Assembly (NCBI RefSeq): GCF_000146165.2
Contig: NC_004347.2
Span: 186,001 to 250,000, forward strand
Length of the DNA: 64,000 bases
Reading direction: 5' to 3'
Origin: Shewanella oneidensis MR-1
Lineage (GTDB): Bacteria > Pseudomonadota > Gammaproteobacteria > Enterobacterales > Shewanellaceae
In this document: positions 39,619 to 55,339 of the stretch, piece after piece
How the letters are laid out: the number at the start of each line of letters is the position of its first letter
Numbering within the stretch: the stretch's first letter is position 1
Translations under genes and position numbers: made by a program
Notes under the pieces: generated by a model
Databases searched by the model: none
Seen by the model: only the letters and a program-made list of their open reading frames with translations
What the model was told of the DNA's origin: nothing

Positions 39619-40569
39619 TTATTTACGTAGCAATACGTGGGACATCAAATGATCTTGTCCTTTTTGTAGGATCAGATGTGCTCGTTCTCTTGTCGGCTGA
39701 ATGTTGAGTTGCAAATTGGGGCCGTTGATTGTATCCCAAATTTTTGCGGCTATGGTATTAGCCTCATCATCGGTTAGGCTTGCATAGTGATGGAAATAGG
39801 ACTTTTCATCACTAAATGCCCCTTTGCGAAATTGCAAAAAGCGCTCTTGATACCACTGTTTCAATAAATGTTCTTCTGCATCGACATAAATCGAAAAGTC
39901 GACAAAGTCAGATACAAAGGGCCTGCGTATATCGACTGGCGAATCTAATCCAGTTTGCAGTACATTGAGACCTTCAAGGATCAATATATCGGGCTGCGAG
40001 ACGGTTTGATGCTGGCCACGAATGCGGTCGTAGGTTACGTGGGAATAGATAGGCGCATTAACATGAGGTTGTCCTGATTTTACGCCCGAAATAAATTCAA
40101 CCAACATCTTCATATCGTAACTTTCAGGAAAGCCTTTGCGCTGTAATAAGCCTTTACGCTTTAAGTCGGCCAACGGATATAGAAAACCGTCAGTCGTAAC
40201 TAAATCGACTTTAGGATGCTCGGGCCACTGGCTTAGTAACGCCTGTAAAATACGTGCAGTGGTGCTTTTACCAACAGCGACGCTACCTGCAAGGCTAATA
40301 ATATAAGGGCTACTTGACGGCTTCTGACCAAGAAATTCATCGAGGACTAAACCTCGTTGCTGTTTGGCTTTGACAATTAAGTTAAGCAGCCTGCTGAGCG
40401 GCAGATAGATATCGGTGACTTCTGAGAGGGAAACCTTTTCATTAATCCCTCGAAGATTCTCCAAGTCTTGCTCACTCAGCGTCATTGGCACAGCGTCCCT
40501 CAAAACAGACCATTGTGCGCGCTCAAAGGCAAGATAGAGTGCTTTTTGAATTGGATTCTTTGACGTCAT
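39619..40569 (-). CDS. coaA: Type I pantothenate kinase CoaA
   Basis: The product has 316 residues from the ATG at 40569 with AGGAAAG upstream; an upstream in-frame start would add 18 unconserved residues. It phosphorylates pantothenate, the first step of coenzyme A synthesis. The Walker A loop GSVAVGKST is at 95–103, followed by VTTDGFLYP and KGFPESYD. It converges with birA, with two bases between the stops. Confidence 0.96.
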   Translation of the reverse strand: MTSKNPIQKALYLAFERAQWSVLRDAVPMTLSEQDLENLRGINEKVSLSEVTDIYLPLSRLLNLIVKAKQQRGLVLDEFLGQKPSSSPYIISLAGSVAVGKSTTARILQALLSQWPEHPKVDLVTTDGFLYPLADLKRKGLLQRKGFPESYDMKMLVEFISGVKSGQPHVNAPIYSHVTYDRIRGQHQTVSQPDILILEGLNVLQTGLDSPVDIRRPFVSDFVDFSIYVDAEEHLLKQWYQERFLQFRKGAFSDEKSYFHHYASLTDDEANTIAAKIWDTINGPNLQLNIQPTRERAHLILQKGQDHLMSHVLLRK

Positions 40570-40756
40570 TGGCTTTCCTCGACTTAGGAATCGCACAGTA
40601 CACCATGACTTAAGTATCGACAATATAAAATCAATTCCTGAAGCTTTGTTTCTATTTCATCTGATCGTATTTGCTGAATAAATGTCCGTCAATGTCAGTT
40701 CAAGGGTAAAAAAGCATCATTTGATTGCTTTTTTTAAACAAATCGTCGATTTTTAC

Positions 40757-40785
40757 TTGCACTTAGGCACGCATTTACCTAATAT
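40757..40785 (+). promoter_or_regulatory. Promoter of the tRNA–tuf unit
   Basis: TTGCAC and TAATAT are 17 bases apart, followed by CCCGTTCC, a GC-rich discriminator. Transcription would start about 10 bases before tRNA-Thr. Confidence 0.75.
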
Positions 40786-40803
40786 CCCGTTCCGAAATGA
40801 TTT

Positions 40804-40879
<76 letters not shown>

Positions 40880-40886
40880 TTTTACT

Positions 40887-40971
40887 GGAGGGGTTCCCGA
40901 GTGGCCAAAGGGATCAGACTGTAAATCTGACGGCTCCGCCTTCGAAGGTTCGAATCCTTCTCCCTCCACCA
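40887..40971 (+). tRNA. tRNA-Tyr (GTA)
   Basis: An 85-base class II tRNA with CCA encoded and a long variable arm (GACGGCTCCGCCTTCG). The anticodon loop is CTGTAAA (GTA). Acceptor GGAGGGG/CTCCCTCC. Confidence 0.97.
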
Positions 40972-41005
40972 TTTTCTAGGTAGTTAGGTAGCCTTAGTAG
41001 GTTGC

Positions 41006-41079
41006 GCGGGCATCGTATAATGGTATTACTCCAGCCTTCCAAGCTGATAACGCGGGTTCGATTCCCGCTGCCCGCTCCA
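41006..41079 (+). tRNA. tRNA-Gly (TCC)
   Basis: A 74-base tRNA ending in CCA, acceptor GCGGGCA/TGCCCGC, anticodon loop CTTCCAA (TCC). Third in the cluster. Confidence 0.97.
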
Positions 41080-41088
41080 AATTTAGTT

Positions 41089-41164
41089 GCTGATATGGCT
41101 CAGTTGGTAGAGCACACCCTTGGTAAGGGTGAGGTCGGCAGTTCGAATCTGCCTATCAGCACCA
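41089..41164 (+). tRNA. tRNA-Thr (GGT)
   Basis: A 76-base tRNA with CCA encoded, acceptor GCTGATA/TATCAGC, anticodon loop TTGGTAA (GGT). It lies 115 bases before tuf and is probably co-transcribed with it. Confidence 0.97.
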
Positions 41165-41279
41165 GCCTTTCTAAATTAAGCTCCTATACCTAAATAATCG
41201 GTTCGATGTCATTTATATGCATCGGATTTTTTCTATATGTATGTTTTCATCACCAAGACTCTTGGATTGAGGCAATACC

Positions 41280-42464
41280 ATGGCTAAAGCTAAATTTGAA
41301 CGTTCTAAGCCCCATGTAAACGTGGGCACCATCGGTCACGTTGACCATGGTAAAACCACTCTGACTGCAGCTATCTCTCACGTACTGGCTAAGACCTACG
41401 GTGGTGAAGCTAAAGACTTCTCTCAAATCGATAACGCTCCAGAAGAGCGTGAGCGCGGTATTACCATCAATACCTCTCACATCGAATATGACACGCCTTC
41501 ACGCCACTACGCACACGTAGACTGCCCAGGCCACGCTGACTATGTTAAAAACATGATCACTGGTGCTGCACAGATGGACGGCGCGATATTAGTAGTTGCT
41601 TCTACAGACGGTCCAATGCCACAAACGCGTGAGCACATCCTGCTGTCTCGCCAAGTAGGCGTACCATTCATCATCGTATTCATGAACAAATGTGACATGG
41701 TTGACGATGCTGAGCTGTTAGAATTAGTCGAAATGGAAGTACGTGAACTGTTATCAGAATACGACTTCCCAGGTGATGACTTACCCGTAATCCAAGGTTC
41801 AGCTCTGAAAGCGCTAGAAGGCGAGCCAGAGTGGGAAGCGAAGATCCTTGAGCTGGCAGCAGCTTTAGACTCTTACATTCCAGAACCAGAGCGTGATATC
41901 GATAAGCCATTCCTGATGCCAATCGAAGACGTATTCTCAATCTCTGGCCGTGGTACAGTAGTAACTGGTCGTGTTGAGCGTGGTATCGTACGTGTTGGTG
42001 ACGAAGTAGAAATCGTTGGTATCCGTACTACAACTAAGACCACCTGTACTGGTGTTGAAATGTTCCGTAAACTGCTTGACGAAGGTCGTGCAGGTGAGAA
42101 CTGTGGTATTTTATTACGTGGTACTAAGCGTGATGATGTAGAACGTGGCCAAGTATTATCTAAGCCAGGTTCAATCAACCCACACACCACTTTTGAATCA
42201 GAAGTCTACGTACTGTCAAAAGAAGAAGGTGGTCGTCACACGCCATTCTTCAAAGGCTACCGTCCACAGTTCTACTTCCGTACAACTGACGTAACCGGTA
42301 CTATCGAACTGCCAGAAGGCGTAGAGATGGTAATGCCAGGCGACAACATCAAGATGAAAGTGACTCTGATCTGCCCAATCGCGATGGACGAAGGTTTACG
42401 CTTCGCAATCCGTGAAGGTGGCCGTACAGTAGGCGCTGGTGTTGTAGCGAAGATTTTCGCTTAA
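41280..42464 (+). CDS. tufB: Elongation factor Tu (tufB position)
   Basis: The product has 394 residues. It carries aminoacyl-tRNA to the ribosome as a GTP complex. The G motifs [19 protein letters not shown] and NKCDMVDD are intact, as is the effector segment with RGITIN. It follows the four tRNA genes, as tufB does in E. coli. It differs from the second copy at 58057 at only two residues: Lys360 here against Val360, and Phe393 against Ile393. Val is usual at position 360, so this copy carries the odd residue. Bases 41316–41980 are identical to the other copy. Confidence 0.98.
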   Translation: MAKAKFERSKPHVNVGTIGHVDHGKTTLTAAISHVLAKTYGGEAKDFSQIDNAPEERERGITINTSHIEYDTPSRHYAHVDCPGHADYVKNMITGAAQMDGAILVVASTDGPMPQTREHILLSRQVGVPFIIVFMNKCDMVDDAELLELVEMEVRELLSEYDFPGDDLPVIQGSALKALEGEPEWEAKILELAAALDSYIPEPERDIDKPFLMPIEDVFSISGRGTVVTGRVERGIVRVGDEVEIVGIRTTTKTTCTGVEMFRKLLDEGRAGENCGILLRGTKRDDVERGQVLSKPGSINPHTTFESEVYVLSKEEGGRHTPFFKGYRPQFYFRTTDVTGTIELPEGVEMVMPGDNIKMKVTLICPIAMDEGLRFAIREGGRTVGAGVVAKIFA

Positions 42465-42486
42465 TCGCGAATTAGCTATCGTGCTG

Positions 42487-42513
42487 AAAAAGGAAGCTTA
42501 GGCTTCCTTTTTT
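42487..42513 (+). terminator. Terminator after tufB
   Basis: AAAAAGGAAGC–TTAG–GCTTCCTTTTTT forms an 11-bp stem with a four-base loop and a T run, 22 bases after the stop. Confidence 0.9.
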
Positions 42514-42564
42514 GTTTAAGTCGATTATTTACTGGGTTTTGTGGGATGCAATCGTTGTGCATCC

Positions 42565-42593
42565 TTGCTAACAAAGTCGAATAAGAATACAAT
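42565..42593 (+). promoter_or_regulatory. Promoter of secE–nusG
   Basis: TTGCTA and TACAAT are separated by 17 bases, about 150 bases before secE. The remaining leader shows no tRNA or ORF. Confidence 0.65.
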
Positions 42594-42740
42594 CTATGGC
42601 CGATTTTTGACCCTGAGCTTATGCAACGTGCGTTTCTAAGGGTATTCGGAATTCAGAGTATCTAAAGCGTATTGTAACTGGGTCGTATGCCCCTAATTAT
42701 TGTGCTCAAGCTCAGGCCGTATTGAGTAACGGAATAACCG

Positions 42741-43112
42741 ATGACAACAAATACTGAAAACCAGACTAACTCTCTGGATATCGTGAAGTGGGGTTTAGCA
42801 ATCCTATTGCTGGCCGCTGCTGTTATTGGCAATCAAATGTATAGCGAGGCGAGTGCTGTTATCCGTGCACTAGCTGTTATCGTTGCATTCGCTATTGCTG
42901 GTTTTATTGTCCTACAGACAGAAAAGGGTAAAAAAGCCTTAGCTTTCGCGCGTGAGTCGCAAATTGAAGTGCGCAAGGTCGTATGGCCAACACGCCAAGA
43001 AGCGCTTAACACCACTTTTATTGTCCTTGCTGCAACTGGTATCTTAGCTCTTATCCTTTGGGGTATGGATGCCGTGTTAATGCGAATTGTCAATTTTATC
43101 ACTGGCGTATAG
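42741..43112 (+). CDS. secE: Preprotein translocase subunit SecE
   Basis: The product has 123 residues and three membrane helices, like the E. coli protein (127 residues). The conserved C-terminal signature ESQIEVRKVVWPTRQEALNT precedes the last helix (FIVLAATGILALILW). It clamps SecY in the inner membrane. nusG follows nine bases after its stop and the pair is a conserved operon. Confidence 0.95.
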   Translation: MTTNTENQTNSLDIVKWGLAILLLAAAVIGNQMYSEASAVIRALAVIVAFAIAGFIVLQTEKGKKALAFARESQIEVRKVVWPTRQEALNTTFIVLAATGILALILWGMDAVLMRIVNFITGV

Positions 43113-43121
43113 GCACCTCGA

Positions 43122-43673
43122 ATGACTGAAGCTAAAGAAGCTAAAAAAAGATGGTATGTAGTGCAGGCATTCTCAGGCTATGAAGGCCGAGTTTGTAAGT
43201 CACTGATTGAATATATTAAAATGCACGGCATGGAACAGTATTTCGGTGAGGTATTAGTTCCGACTGAAGAAGTTATTGAAATGCGTGCAGGTCAGCGTCG
43301 TAAGAGTGAGCGTAAGTTTTTCCCTGGTTATGTTCTGGTCCAGATGGAAATGAACGATGACAGCTGGCATTTAGTCAAAAGCATCCCGCGTGTTTTAGGC
43401 TTTATTGGCGGAACTTCTGATCGCCCAGCGCCAATTTCAGATAGAGAGGCCGATGCAATTCTGCGTCGCTTACAAGAAACCACAGCTTCGCCAACTCATC
43501 GTGTTATTTTCGAGCCGGGCGAAGTGGTGCGTGTATGTGATGGTCCATTTGCTGACTTTAACGGTACTGTTGAAGAAGTGGATTATGACAAGAGCCGCGT
43601 AAAAGTGTCAGTAATGATCTTTGGTCGTTCTACACCTGTTGAGCTCGATTTTAGTCAGGTCGAAAAAGGCTGA
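43122..43673 (+). CDS. nusG: Transcription termination/antitermination protein NusG
   Basis: The product has 183 residues. The NGN domain ([29 protein letters not shown]) binds the RNA polymerase clamp; the C-terminal KOW domain ([20 protein letters not shown]) binds NusE or Rho. It takes part in Rho termination and in rRNA antitermination, relevant to the rrn operon of this window. Confidence 0.97.
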   Translation: MTEAKEAKKRWYVVQAFSGYEGRVCKSLIEYIKMHGMEQYFGEVLVPTEEVIEMRAGQRRKSERKFFPGYVLVQMEMNDDSWHLVKSIPRVLGFIGGTSDRPAPISDREADAILRRLQETTASPTHRVIFEPGEVVRVCDGPFADFNGTVEEVDYDKSRVKVSVMIFGRSTPVELDFSQVEKG

Positions 43674-43695
43674 TTAAATTAAATACAAAATCCGT

Positions 43696-43724
43696 TTGGC
43701 AACGGGTGCGGATTTCTATATAAT
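43696..43724 (+). promoter_or_regulatory. Promoter of rplKA
   Basis: TTGGCA and TATAAT with a 17-base spacer, 77 bases before rplK. Start of transcription near 43731. The sequence around it (AACGGGTGCGGAT…ATCTGCACCCGTT) is an inverted repeat that overlaps the -10 and could also act as the weak end of the nusG unit. Confidence 0.85.
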
Positions 43725-43800
43725 CTGCACCCGTTGTTTTCGGGGGAGCATGTTGGCATGTCGCTGATATGCGTTTGAACCCAAACTGAGGAAATGTCAG

Positions 43801-44229
43801 ATGGCAAAAAAGATTGATGCTTATATTAAGCTACAAGTGAAATCAGGTTCTGCGAACCCTTCACCACCAGTTGGTCCAGCTCTGGGTCAGAAAGGTGTGA
43901 ACATCATGGAATTCTGTAAAGCGTTTAACGCTCGTACAGAAAAAATGGAAAAAGGCATGCCTATTCCAGTCGTGATCACTGTATACAGTGACCGTTCATT
44001 CACTTTCGAAACTAAGACTCCACCAGCTTCTTACTTACTGAAGACTGCTGCAGGCCTGAAATCAGGTTCTCCACGTCCAAACACTCAGAAAGTAGGTACT
44101 ATCGCTCGTGCTAAGATTCAGGAAATTGCTGAAATGAAAGCCGCCGATATGACTGGTGCTGATGTTGAAGCGATGACTCGCTCAATCGAAGGTACTGCGC
44201 GTTCAATGGGTTTGGTTGTAGAGGGTTAA
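43801..44229 (+). CDS. rplK: 50S ribosomal protein L11
   Basis: The product has 142 residues, as in E. coli. The N-terminal [20 protein letters not shown] (thiostrepton loop) and the RNA-binding C-terminal domain are intact. L11 is part of the GTPase-associated centre and needed for RelA activation. rplA follows four bases later. L1 represses the pair by binding the mRNA leader in E. coli. Confidence 0.98.
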   Translation: MAKKIDAYIKLQVKSGSANPSPPVGPALGQKGVNIMEFCKAFNARTEKMEKGMPIPVVITVYSDRSFTFETKTPPASYLLKTAAGLKSGSPRPNTQKVGTIARAKIQEIAEMKAADMTGADVEAMTRSIEGTARSMGLVVEG

Positions 44230-44233
44230 TATA

Positions 44234-44935
44234 ATGGCAAAACTAACTAAACGCATGCGCGTAATCCGCGAGAAAGTTGACGGTACTAAATTATACGAAA
44301 TCAACGATGCTGTTGCTCTGTTAAAAGAATTAGCAACTGCTAAGTTCGTTGAAAGTGTTGACGTTGCTGTTAACCTGGGTATCGACCCACGTAAATCTGA
44401 CCAAAACGTTCGTGGTGCAACTGTGTTACCACACGGCACTGGTCGTGACGTTCGCGTTGCAGTATTTACACAAGGTGCAAATGCTGAAGCTGCTAAAGCT
44501 GCTGGTGCTGAACTTGTTGGTATGGATGATCTGGCTGAGAAAATCAAAGCCGGTGAAATGAACTTTGACGTGGTTATCGCATCTCCAGACGCAATGCGCG
44601 TTGTTGGTATGTTAGGTCAAATCTTAGGCCCACGTGGTTTAATGCCTAACCCAAAAACTGGCACAGTAACGCCAAACGTTGCTGAAGCAGTTAAGAATGC
44701 TAAAGCTGGTCAAGTTCGTTACCGCAACGACAAGAACGGTATTATCCACACTACTATCGGTAAAGTGGATTTCACACCAGTTCAATTGAAAGAAAACTTG
44801 GAAGCGTTAATCTCTGCACTGAAAAAGGCTAAGCCAGCAGTTGCAAAAGGTGTATACGTGAAAAAAGTAAGCATCTCTACCACTATGGGTGCAGGTGTTG
44901 CTGTTGACCAAGCTTCTCTCGAAACAGCTAACTAA
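44234..44935 (+). CDS. rplA: 50S ribosomal protein L1
   Basis: The product has 233 residues. Conserved stretches are [20 protein letters not shown] and [16 protein letters not shown]1 forms the mobile stalk by the E site and autogenously represses the L11 operon. Confidence 0.98.
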   Translation: MAKLTKRMRVIREKVDGTKLYEINDAVALLKELATAKFVESVDVAVNLGIDPRKSDQNVRGATVLPHGTGRDVRVAVFTQGANAEAAKAAGAELVGMDDLAEKIKAGEMNFDVVIASPDAMRVVGMLGQILGPRGLMPNPKTGTVTPNVAEAVKNAKAGQVRYRNDKNGIIHTTIGKVDFTPVQLKENLEALISALKKAKPAVAKGVYVKKVSISTTMGAGVAVDQASLETAN

Positions 44936-44936
44936 T

Positions 44937-44965
44937 TTTACAAGGTACGCGCATTAGTCTATAAT
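44937..44965 (+). promoter_or_regulatory. Promoter of rplJL–rpoBC
   Basis: TTTACA and TATAAT with a 17-base spacer directly after rplA; a GC-rich discriminator GCGCGC follows. It corresponds in position to the E. coli PL10 promoter. Confidence 0.85.
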
Positions 44966-44974
44966 GCGCGCACT

Positions 44975-45200
44975 TTGTGGGTTGAAGCCTGTTTTTGATG
45001 CTTAAAGCATCATTAATTAGGCTTCCGTCCAAGACCGCAGGTGTTTACTTTAACGGTTTACTTAATTTCCTGCGTAGACGGTGTCAGGCCCCAGCTAAAT
45101 TTTTTTACTGGATAATCTGCACCGTAAGTCACTAAATACATAAGTATTTAGTATGGTAAATACTAGGGAATACCCTAGGTAGAATCCAGGAGTAAAGCCA
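44975..45200 (+). promoter_or_regulatory. rplJ mRNA leader with L10-type regulatory structure
   Basis: The 226-base untranslated leader includes AGCCTGTTTTTGATGC…GCATCATTAATTAGGCT and AAGACCGCAGGTGTTTACT…CCTGCGTAGACGGTGTC pairings, resembling the L10 leader in which L10(L12)4 binds a kinked helix and represses rplJL translation. Assignment is by position and general form. Confidence 0.65.
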
Positions 45201-45701
45201 ATGGCATTAAGACTCGAAGACAAAAAAGCGATTGTTGCTGAAGTCAACGAAGCTGCCAAAGGTGCGCTATCTGCAGTTGCCGCTGATTCTCGCGGTGTAA
45301 CTGTAGGTGCTATGACCGGTCTGCGTAAAAAAGCTCGCGAAGCTGGTGTTTATGTACGTGTAGTACGTAACACTCTGGCTCGTCGTGCTGTTGAAGGTAC
45401 TGCATTTGAGTGCCTAGCAGAAACGTTCACTGGCCCAACTTTGATTGCTTTCTCTAACGAGCACCCAGGTGCTGCAGCTCGTCTGTTAAAAGACTTTGCT
45501 AAAGAGCAAGCTAACTTCGAAGTTAAAGGCGCAGCCTTTGAAGGGAATTTCATCCCTGCAGCTGACATTGATCGTTTGGCGAAACTGCCAACATACGAAG
45601 AAGCACTAGCACAGTTAATGATGACTATGAAAGAAGCATCTGCTGGCAAGTTCGTTCGTACACTGGCCGCCCTGCGCGATCAAAAACAAGAAGCCGCTTA
45701 A
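45201..45701 (+). CDS. rplJ: 50S ribosomal protein L10
   Basis: The product has 166 residues, as in E. coli. N-terminal RNA-binding part with [20 protein letters not shown] and [14 protein letters not shown]; the C-terminal helix binds L7/L12 dimers. AGGAGTAAAG precedes the ATG. Confidence 0.98.
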
Positions 45702-45755
45702 TTTCAAGCTGGCTGCTTAATAGAATTGAATTCAGAACAATAGGAAACATTTGTT

Positions 45756-46124
45756 ATGTCTATCACTAAAGACCAAATCTTAGAAGCCTTTGCAGCTATG
45801 TCTGTAATGGAAGTTGTTGAACTGATCGAAGCAATGGAAGAGAAGTTCGGCGTTTCTGCCGCTGCTGCTGTTGTTTCTGGTGGTGGCGAAGCTGCTGCTG
45901 CTGTTGAAGAGCAAACAGAATTCAACGTAATTCTGACTGCACACGGCGACAACAAAGTTGCAGTTATTAAAGCCATCCGTGGTGCAACTGGTTTAGGCCT
46001 GAAAGAAGCTAAAGCAATGTCTGAAGCTGCTCCAGTAGCAGTTAAAGAAGGCGTTTCTAAAGAAGAAGCTGAAGCTCTGAAGAAAGAACTAGTTGAAGCT
46101 GGTGCTTCAGTAGAAATCAAGTAA
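45756..46124 (+). CDS. rplL: 50S ribosomal protein L7/L12
   Basis: The product has 122 residues. N-terminal dimerisation domain, an Ala/Gly-rich hinge ([12 protein letters not shown]) and the C-terminal factor-binding domain with [20 protein letters not shown]. It recruits EF-Tu and EF-G. It lies 54 bases after rplJ. Confidence 0.98.
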
Positions 46125-46162
46125 GCTATTATCTAGCTTGCTCACCCAAGCCACTTGGGTGG

Positions 46163-46195
46163 AGGCTGGCGGTTTTTTAACCGTCGGCCTTTTTT
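46163..46195 (+). terminator. Attenuator between rplL and rpoB
   Basis: AGGCTGGCGGTT / AACCGTCGGCCT pair over 12 positions (two G·T) with a four-base loop, followed by TTTTTT. A smaller hairpin (ACCCAAG…CTTGGGT) precedes it. In E. coli a partial terminator at this place lowers rpoBC expression relative to ribosomal proteins, and the same role is likely. The 170 bases after it to rpoB hold no other signal I can name. Confidence 0.85.
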
Positions 46196-46366
46196 GCGCT
46201 ATATGCGCCGGCGATTTTTTTTCACCGTTTGTCGCCAGATTTTGCAGTCCCTAGCAGAGATTACTGGTTAGGTTCTTGCCATCAACGGTGATGGGCAAAC
46301 GTGCTGAATGTAATAACTTAAGTTATTGATTCAGTCTTGGTCACATCTCGTAAGCAGAGGAAACCC

Positions 46367-50404
<4,038 letters not shown>

Positions 50405-50437
50405 GCGTCGCCTTAAGGTAACGTTTGGCAACAGAAT

Positions 50438-50461
50438 GGTGCTCCGCAGTCGCGGAGCACC
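50438..50461 (+). other. Strong intercistronic hairpin between rpoB and rpoC
   Basis: GGTGCTCCGC and GCGGAGCACC form a perfect 10-bp stem with a four-base loop. There is no T run, so it is not a terminator. It ends 26 bases before the rpoC start and could protect or process the mRNA. Confidence 0.7.
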
Positions 50462-50487
50462 CGGTTTAACTCCTTCAGGAGAGAAAC

Positions 50488-53400
50488 GTGAAAGACTTAT
50501 TAAAGTTTCTGAAACAGCAAAGCAAGACTGAAGAATTTAACGGTATCAAAATTGGTCTGGCATCGCCTGATCTGATCCGTTCTTGGTCTTTTGGTGAAGT
50601 TAAGAAGCCAGAAACCATTAACTACCGTACCTTCAAGCCTGAGCGTGAAGGTTTGTTCTGTGCGCGTATCTTTGGCCCAGTCAAAGATTACGAATGTTTG
50701 TGCGGTAAGTACAAACGTTTGAAGCACCGTGGTGTGATCTGTGAAAAGTGTGGCGTTGAAGTTACCCAGACTAAAGTACGTCGTGAGCGTATGGGTCACA
50801 TTGAACTGGCTAGCCCAGTTGCCCACATTTGGTTCTTGAAATCACTGCCGTCCCGTATCGGTTTAATGCTGGATATGACGTTGCGTGATATCGAGCGCGT
50901 ACTGTATTTTGAATCATTTGTCGTGATCGAGCCTGGCATGACCAGCCTTGAACGCGGCCAAATGCTGACAGAAGAAACCTATCTGGATGCATTAGAAGAG
51001 TACGGTGACGAATTCGAAGCCAAGATGGGTGCTGAAGCGGTATTAGAACTGCTACGCGCAATCGATCTCGAAAAAGAAATCGAACAAATGCGTGAAGAGC
51101 TGCCATCAATCAACTCTGAGACTCGTCGTAAGAAAGTGACCAAGCGTCTTAAGTTGATGGAAGCGTTCCACACTTCTGGCAACAAGCCAGAGTGGATGAT
51201 CTTAAAAGTACTGCCTGTGTTACCACCTGACTTACGTCCGCTGGTACCGCTCGATGGTGGCCGCTTCGCGACGTCAGATCTGAACGATCTGTATCGCCGC
51301 GTGATCAACCGTAACAACCGTTTGAAGCGTCTGTTAGATTTAGCTGCGCCAGACATTATCGTACGCAACGAAAAGCGTATGTTACAAGAGTCTGTTGATG
51401 CGCTATTAGATAACGGTCGTCGTGGTCGTGCTATTACCGGTTCTAACAAACGTCCTCTGAAATCTTTGGCCGATATGATCAAAGGTAAGCAAGGTCGTTT
51501 CCGTCAGAACTTGTTAGGTAAGCGTGTTGACTATTCAGGTCGTTCGGTAATTACCGTAGGTCCAACTTTACGTCTGCACCAATGTGGTCTTCCTAAGAAG
51601 ATGGCACTGGAACTGTTCAAGCCATTCATCTATGGCAAGCTGGAAGGTCGTGGCTTAGCTACTACCATCAAAGCGGCTAAGAAGATGGTTGAGCGTGAAG
51701 TGGCGGAAGTTTGGGACGTTCTGGATGAAGTGATCCGCGAACATCCAGTGATGCTTAACCGTGCACCAACACTGCACAGACTCGGTATCCAAGCGTTCGA
51801 GCCTGTACTGATTGAAGGTAAAGCCATCCAGTTACACCCACTCGTTTGTGCGGCATACAACGCCGACTTCGACGGTGACCAAATGGCGGTACACGTACCG
51901 TTAACACTGGAAGCGCAGCTTGAAGCTCGTGCTCTGATGATGTCTACCAACAACATTCTGTCACCAGCGAACGGCGAGCCTGTAATCACTCCGTCTCAAG
52001 ACGTGGTATTAGGTCTGTACTACACCAGCCGTGAGCGTATCAATGGCCGTGGTGAAGGTATGTACTTTATGTCTGTTGCTGAAGTTGAAAAAGCTTACGC
52101 AACGGGCGCTGCTGAACTGCATGCCCGCGTGAAAGTGCGCATCACTGAAACCATCATTGATGAAAACGGTGAGCGCAGCGAACAACGCCGTATCGTAGAT
52201 ACTACGGTTGGTCGTGCTCTGCTGTCACAAATTCTGCCAGCAGGTTTGTCATTTGATCTGGTTAACCAGAACATGGGCAAAAAGCAGATTTCTAAACTAT
52301 TGAACACTTGTTACCGTCAATTAGGTCTGAAAGATACGGTTATCTTCGCTGACCAACTGATGTACACCGGTTTCCGTTACGCAACTATCTCTGGTGCCTC
52401 TGTCGGTATCGACGACATGGTGATCCCAGCTGAGAAGTACACCTTAGTGGCTGACGCTGAAGCAGAAGTGCTCGAAATTCAAGAGCAGTTCCAATCAGGT
52501 CTGGTAACCGCGGGTGAGCGTTACAACAAAGTAATCGACATCTGGGCAAGTGCGAACGAAAAAGTTTCTAAGGCGATGATGGAAAACCTGTCAACTGAGA
52601 CAGTGATTAACCGTGATGGCGTTGAAGAAAAACAAGCTTCGTTCAACAGCATTTACATGATGGCCGACTCGGGCGCTCGTGGTAGTGCCGCACAGATCCG
52701 TCAGTTAGCGGGTATGCGTGGTCTGATGGCGAAGCCAGACGGTTCGATCATCGAAACCCCAATCGTAGCGAACTTCCGTGAAGGTCTGAACGTTCTTCAG
52801 TACTTCATTTCAACCCACGGTGCGCGTAAAGGTCTAGCCGATACCGCATTGAAGACAGCGAACTCGGGTTACCTGACTCGTCGTCTGGTTGACGTTGCTC
52901 AAGACTTAGTGGTCATCGAAGACGATTGTGGTACTCACGAAGGTCTGACAATGAAGCCGCTGATCGAAGGTGGTGACGTGGTTGAGCCATTACGTGAACG
53001 CGTACTGGGTCGTGTGGTTGCAGTTGATGTGTTCTATCCAGGCACCGAAGACGTTCTTGCTCCACGTAACACGCTGCTCGATGAGGCATGGTGTGACAAG
53101 TTAGAAGAGCATTCAATCGATGAAGTGATTGTTCGTTCAGTCATTACCTGTGATACCGATTTTGGTGTGTGTGCTGCTTGTTACGGTCGTGACTTGGCCC
53201 GTGGTCATATCATCAACCACGGTGAAGCGATCGGTGTTGTGGCTGCACAATCAATCGGTGAACCTGGTACACAGTTAACGATGCGTACGTTCCACATCGG
53301 TGGTGCGGCGTCACGTGCGTCTGCAGAAAACAACGTTCAAGTGAAGAACTCTGGTTCGTTGAAACTGCACAACGCTAAGTACGTAACAAACACTGACGGC

Positions 53401-54705
53401 AAGCTGGTTATCGTTTCTCGTTCTTCTGAACTGGCAATCATCGACGAGTTAGGTCGTGAGAAAGAGCGTTATAAAGTGCCTTACGGGACTGTGCTCGAGA
53501 AGTTAGAAGAAGCATCAGTAGAAGCGGGCGATATTATCGCTAACTGGGATCCACATACTCACCCAATCATTACTGAAGTGGCGGGTAGCATTAAGTTCGT
53601 TGATATGATCGACGGTGTGACCATGACTCGTCAAACAGACGAATTGACTGGTCTGTCATCAATCGTAATCCTCGACGTAGGTCAACGTGGTTCTGCGGGT
53701 AAAGAAATGCGCCCAATGATCCGTCTGGTTGGCGCCGACGGCAGCGACCTGATGATCCCAGGTACTGAAGTGCCTGCACAATACTTCTTACCAGGCAGTG
53801 CGATCGTTAACCTTGACGACAACGCGCAAATCGCCGTGGGTGACGCGTTAGCACGTATTCCACAGGAATCGTCTAAAACACGCGACATCACGGGTGGTCT
53901 GCCACGCGTTGCCGACTTGTTCGAAGCCCGTAAGCCAAAAGAGCCAGCAATTCTGGCGGAAATCTCTGGTACCATCTCATTTGGTAAAGAGACCAAAGGC
54001 AAGCGTCGTTTGGTGATCACACCAGCGGATGGCGGCGAACAGTATGAAGAGATGATCCCGAAATGGCGTAACTTAAACGTGTTCGAAGGTGAAAAAGTCG
54101 AACGTGGCGAAGTTATTGCTGACGGTCCAGAAGCGGCGCATGACATTCTGCGTCTACGTGGCATCCACAACGTAGCAAACTACATTGTGAACGAAGTGCA
54201 AGACGTTTACCGTCTACAAGGCGTGAAGATCAACGATAAACATATCGAAGTGATTATCCGTCAAATGCTGCGTAAGTGCGTGATCACTGCTGCTGGTGAC
54301 AGTGAGTTCTTAGAAGGCGAACAAGTCGAAGTGTCTCGCGTTAAGATCGCTAACCGCGAACTTGTCGAACAAGGTAAAGTGCCTGCGACCTTTGAACGTG
54401 AACTGCTCGGTATTACCAAAGCGTCTCTGGCAACAGAATCGTTTATCTCTGCAGCGTCGTTCCAAGAAACAACTCGCGTACTGACAGAAGCTGCTGTAGG
54501 TGGTAAGTCAGATAACTTACGTGGTCTAAAAGAGAACGTTATCGTTGGCCGTCTGATCCCAGCCGGTACAGGTTACGCTTATCACAAGACCCGTAACGAT
54601 GCCCGTGCTAAGAAAGACGAGCCAGTTGTAGTGAATAAGATCACTGCAAGCGAAGCTGAACAAAACCTTGCAGACCTCTTAAACCTGGCTGGTAGCCAAG
54701 ATTAA
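50488..54705 (+). CDS. rpoC: DNA-directed RNA polymerase subunit beta'
   Basis: The product has 1405 residues with a GTG start after AGGAGAG. The N-terminal zinc site ([20 protein letters not shown]), the catalytic NADFDGDQM with Asp460, Asp462 and Asp464 (E. coli numbering agrees) and the second zinc cluster ([16 protein letters not shown]) are all present. It holds the catalytic magnesium of RNA synthesis. Confidence 0.98.
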   Translation: MKDLLKFLKQQSKTEEFNGIKIGLASPDLIRSWSFGEVKKPETINYRTFKPEREGLFCARIFGPVKDYECLCGKYKRLKHRGVICEKCGVEVTQTKVRRERMGHIELASPVAHIWFLKSLPSRIGLMLDMTLRDIERVLYFESFVVIEPGMTSLERGQMLTEETYLDALEEYGDEFEAKMGAEAVLELLRAIDLEKEIEQMREELPSINSETRRKKVTKRLKLMEAFHTSGNKPEWMILKVLPVLPPDLRPLVPLDGGRFATSDLNDLYRRVINRNNRLKRLLDLAAPDIIVRNEKRMLQESVDALLDNGRRGRAITGSNKRPLKSLADMIKGKQGRFRQNLLGKRVDYSGRSVITVGPTLRLHQCGLPKKMALELFKPFIYGKLEGRGLATTIKAAKKMVEREVAEVWDVLDEVIREHPVMLNRAPTLHRLGIQAFEPVLIEGKAIQLHPLVCAAYNADFDGDQMAVHVPLTLEAQLEARALMMSTNNILSPANGEPVITPSQDVVLGLYYTSRERINGRGEGMYFMSVAEVEKAYATGAAELHARVKVRITETIIDENGERSEQRRIVDTTVGRALLSQILPAGLSFDLVNQNMGKKQISKLLNTCYRQLGLKDTVIFADQLMYTGFRYATISGASVGIDDMVIPAEKYTLVADAEAEVLEIQEQFQSGLVTAGERYNKVIDIWASANEKVSKAMMENLSTETVINRDGVEEKQASFNSIYMMADSGARGSAAQIRQLAGMRGLMAKPDGSIIETPIVANFREGLNVLQYFISTHGARKGLADTALKTANSGYLTRRLVDVAQDLVVIEDDCGTHEGLTMKPLIEGGDVVEPLRERVLGRVVAVDVFYPGTEDVLAPRNTLLDEAWCDKLEEHSIDEVIVRSVITCDTDFGVCAACYGRDLARGHIINHGEAIGVVAAQSIGEPGTQLTMRTFHIGGAASRASAENNVQVKNSGSLKLHNAKYVTNTDGKLVIVSRSSELAIIDELGREKERYKVPYGTVLEKLEEASVEAGDIIANWDPHTHPIITEVAGSIKFVDMIDGVTMTRQTDELTGLSSIVILDVGQRGSAGKEMRPMIRLVGADGSDLMIPGTEVPAQYFLPGSAIVNLDDNAQIAVGDALARIPQESSKTRDITGGLPRVADLFEARKPKEPAILAEISGTISFGKETKGKRRLVITPADGGEQYEEMIPKWRNLNVFEGEKVERGEVIADGPEAAHDILRLRGIHNVANYIVNEVQDVYRLQGVKINDKHIEVIIRQMLRKCVITAAGDSEFLEGEQVEVSRVKIANRELVEQGKVPATFERELLGITKASLATESFISAASFQETTRVLTEAAVGGKSDNLRGLKENVIVGRLIPAGTGYAYHKTRNDARAKKDEPVVVNKITASEAEQNLADLLNLAGSQD

Positions 54706-54721
54706 GTAATCAGTTTGTAAC

Positions 54722-54746
54722 AAAAAGGCGCCGTTGGCGCCTTTTT
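54722..54746 (+). terminator. Terminator after rpoC
   Basis: AAAAAGGCGCC–GTT–GGCGCCTTTTT, an 11-bp stem with a T run, ends the rplJL–rpoBC unit 17 bases after the stop. Confidence 0.92.
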
Positions 54747-54778
54747 CATTGGAATATGCCGCAAAAGTTGGCTATTTC

Positions 54779-55259
<481 letters not shown>

Positions 55260-55339
55260 CGTATCCGTTAAGTAAGGCCAAGCTAGTTTATTTTGAGAAT
55301 TCCAGTTTTGGAAATCCCTGAAGCATACGGAGAATTGTT

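Noticed and set aside
42516..42740. A tRNA-Trp or small gene between tufB and secE
   Set aside because: No tRNA arms and no ORF with a ribosome site; only promoter-like elements are visible.
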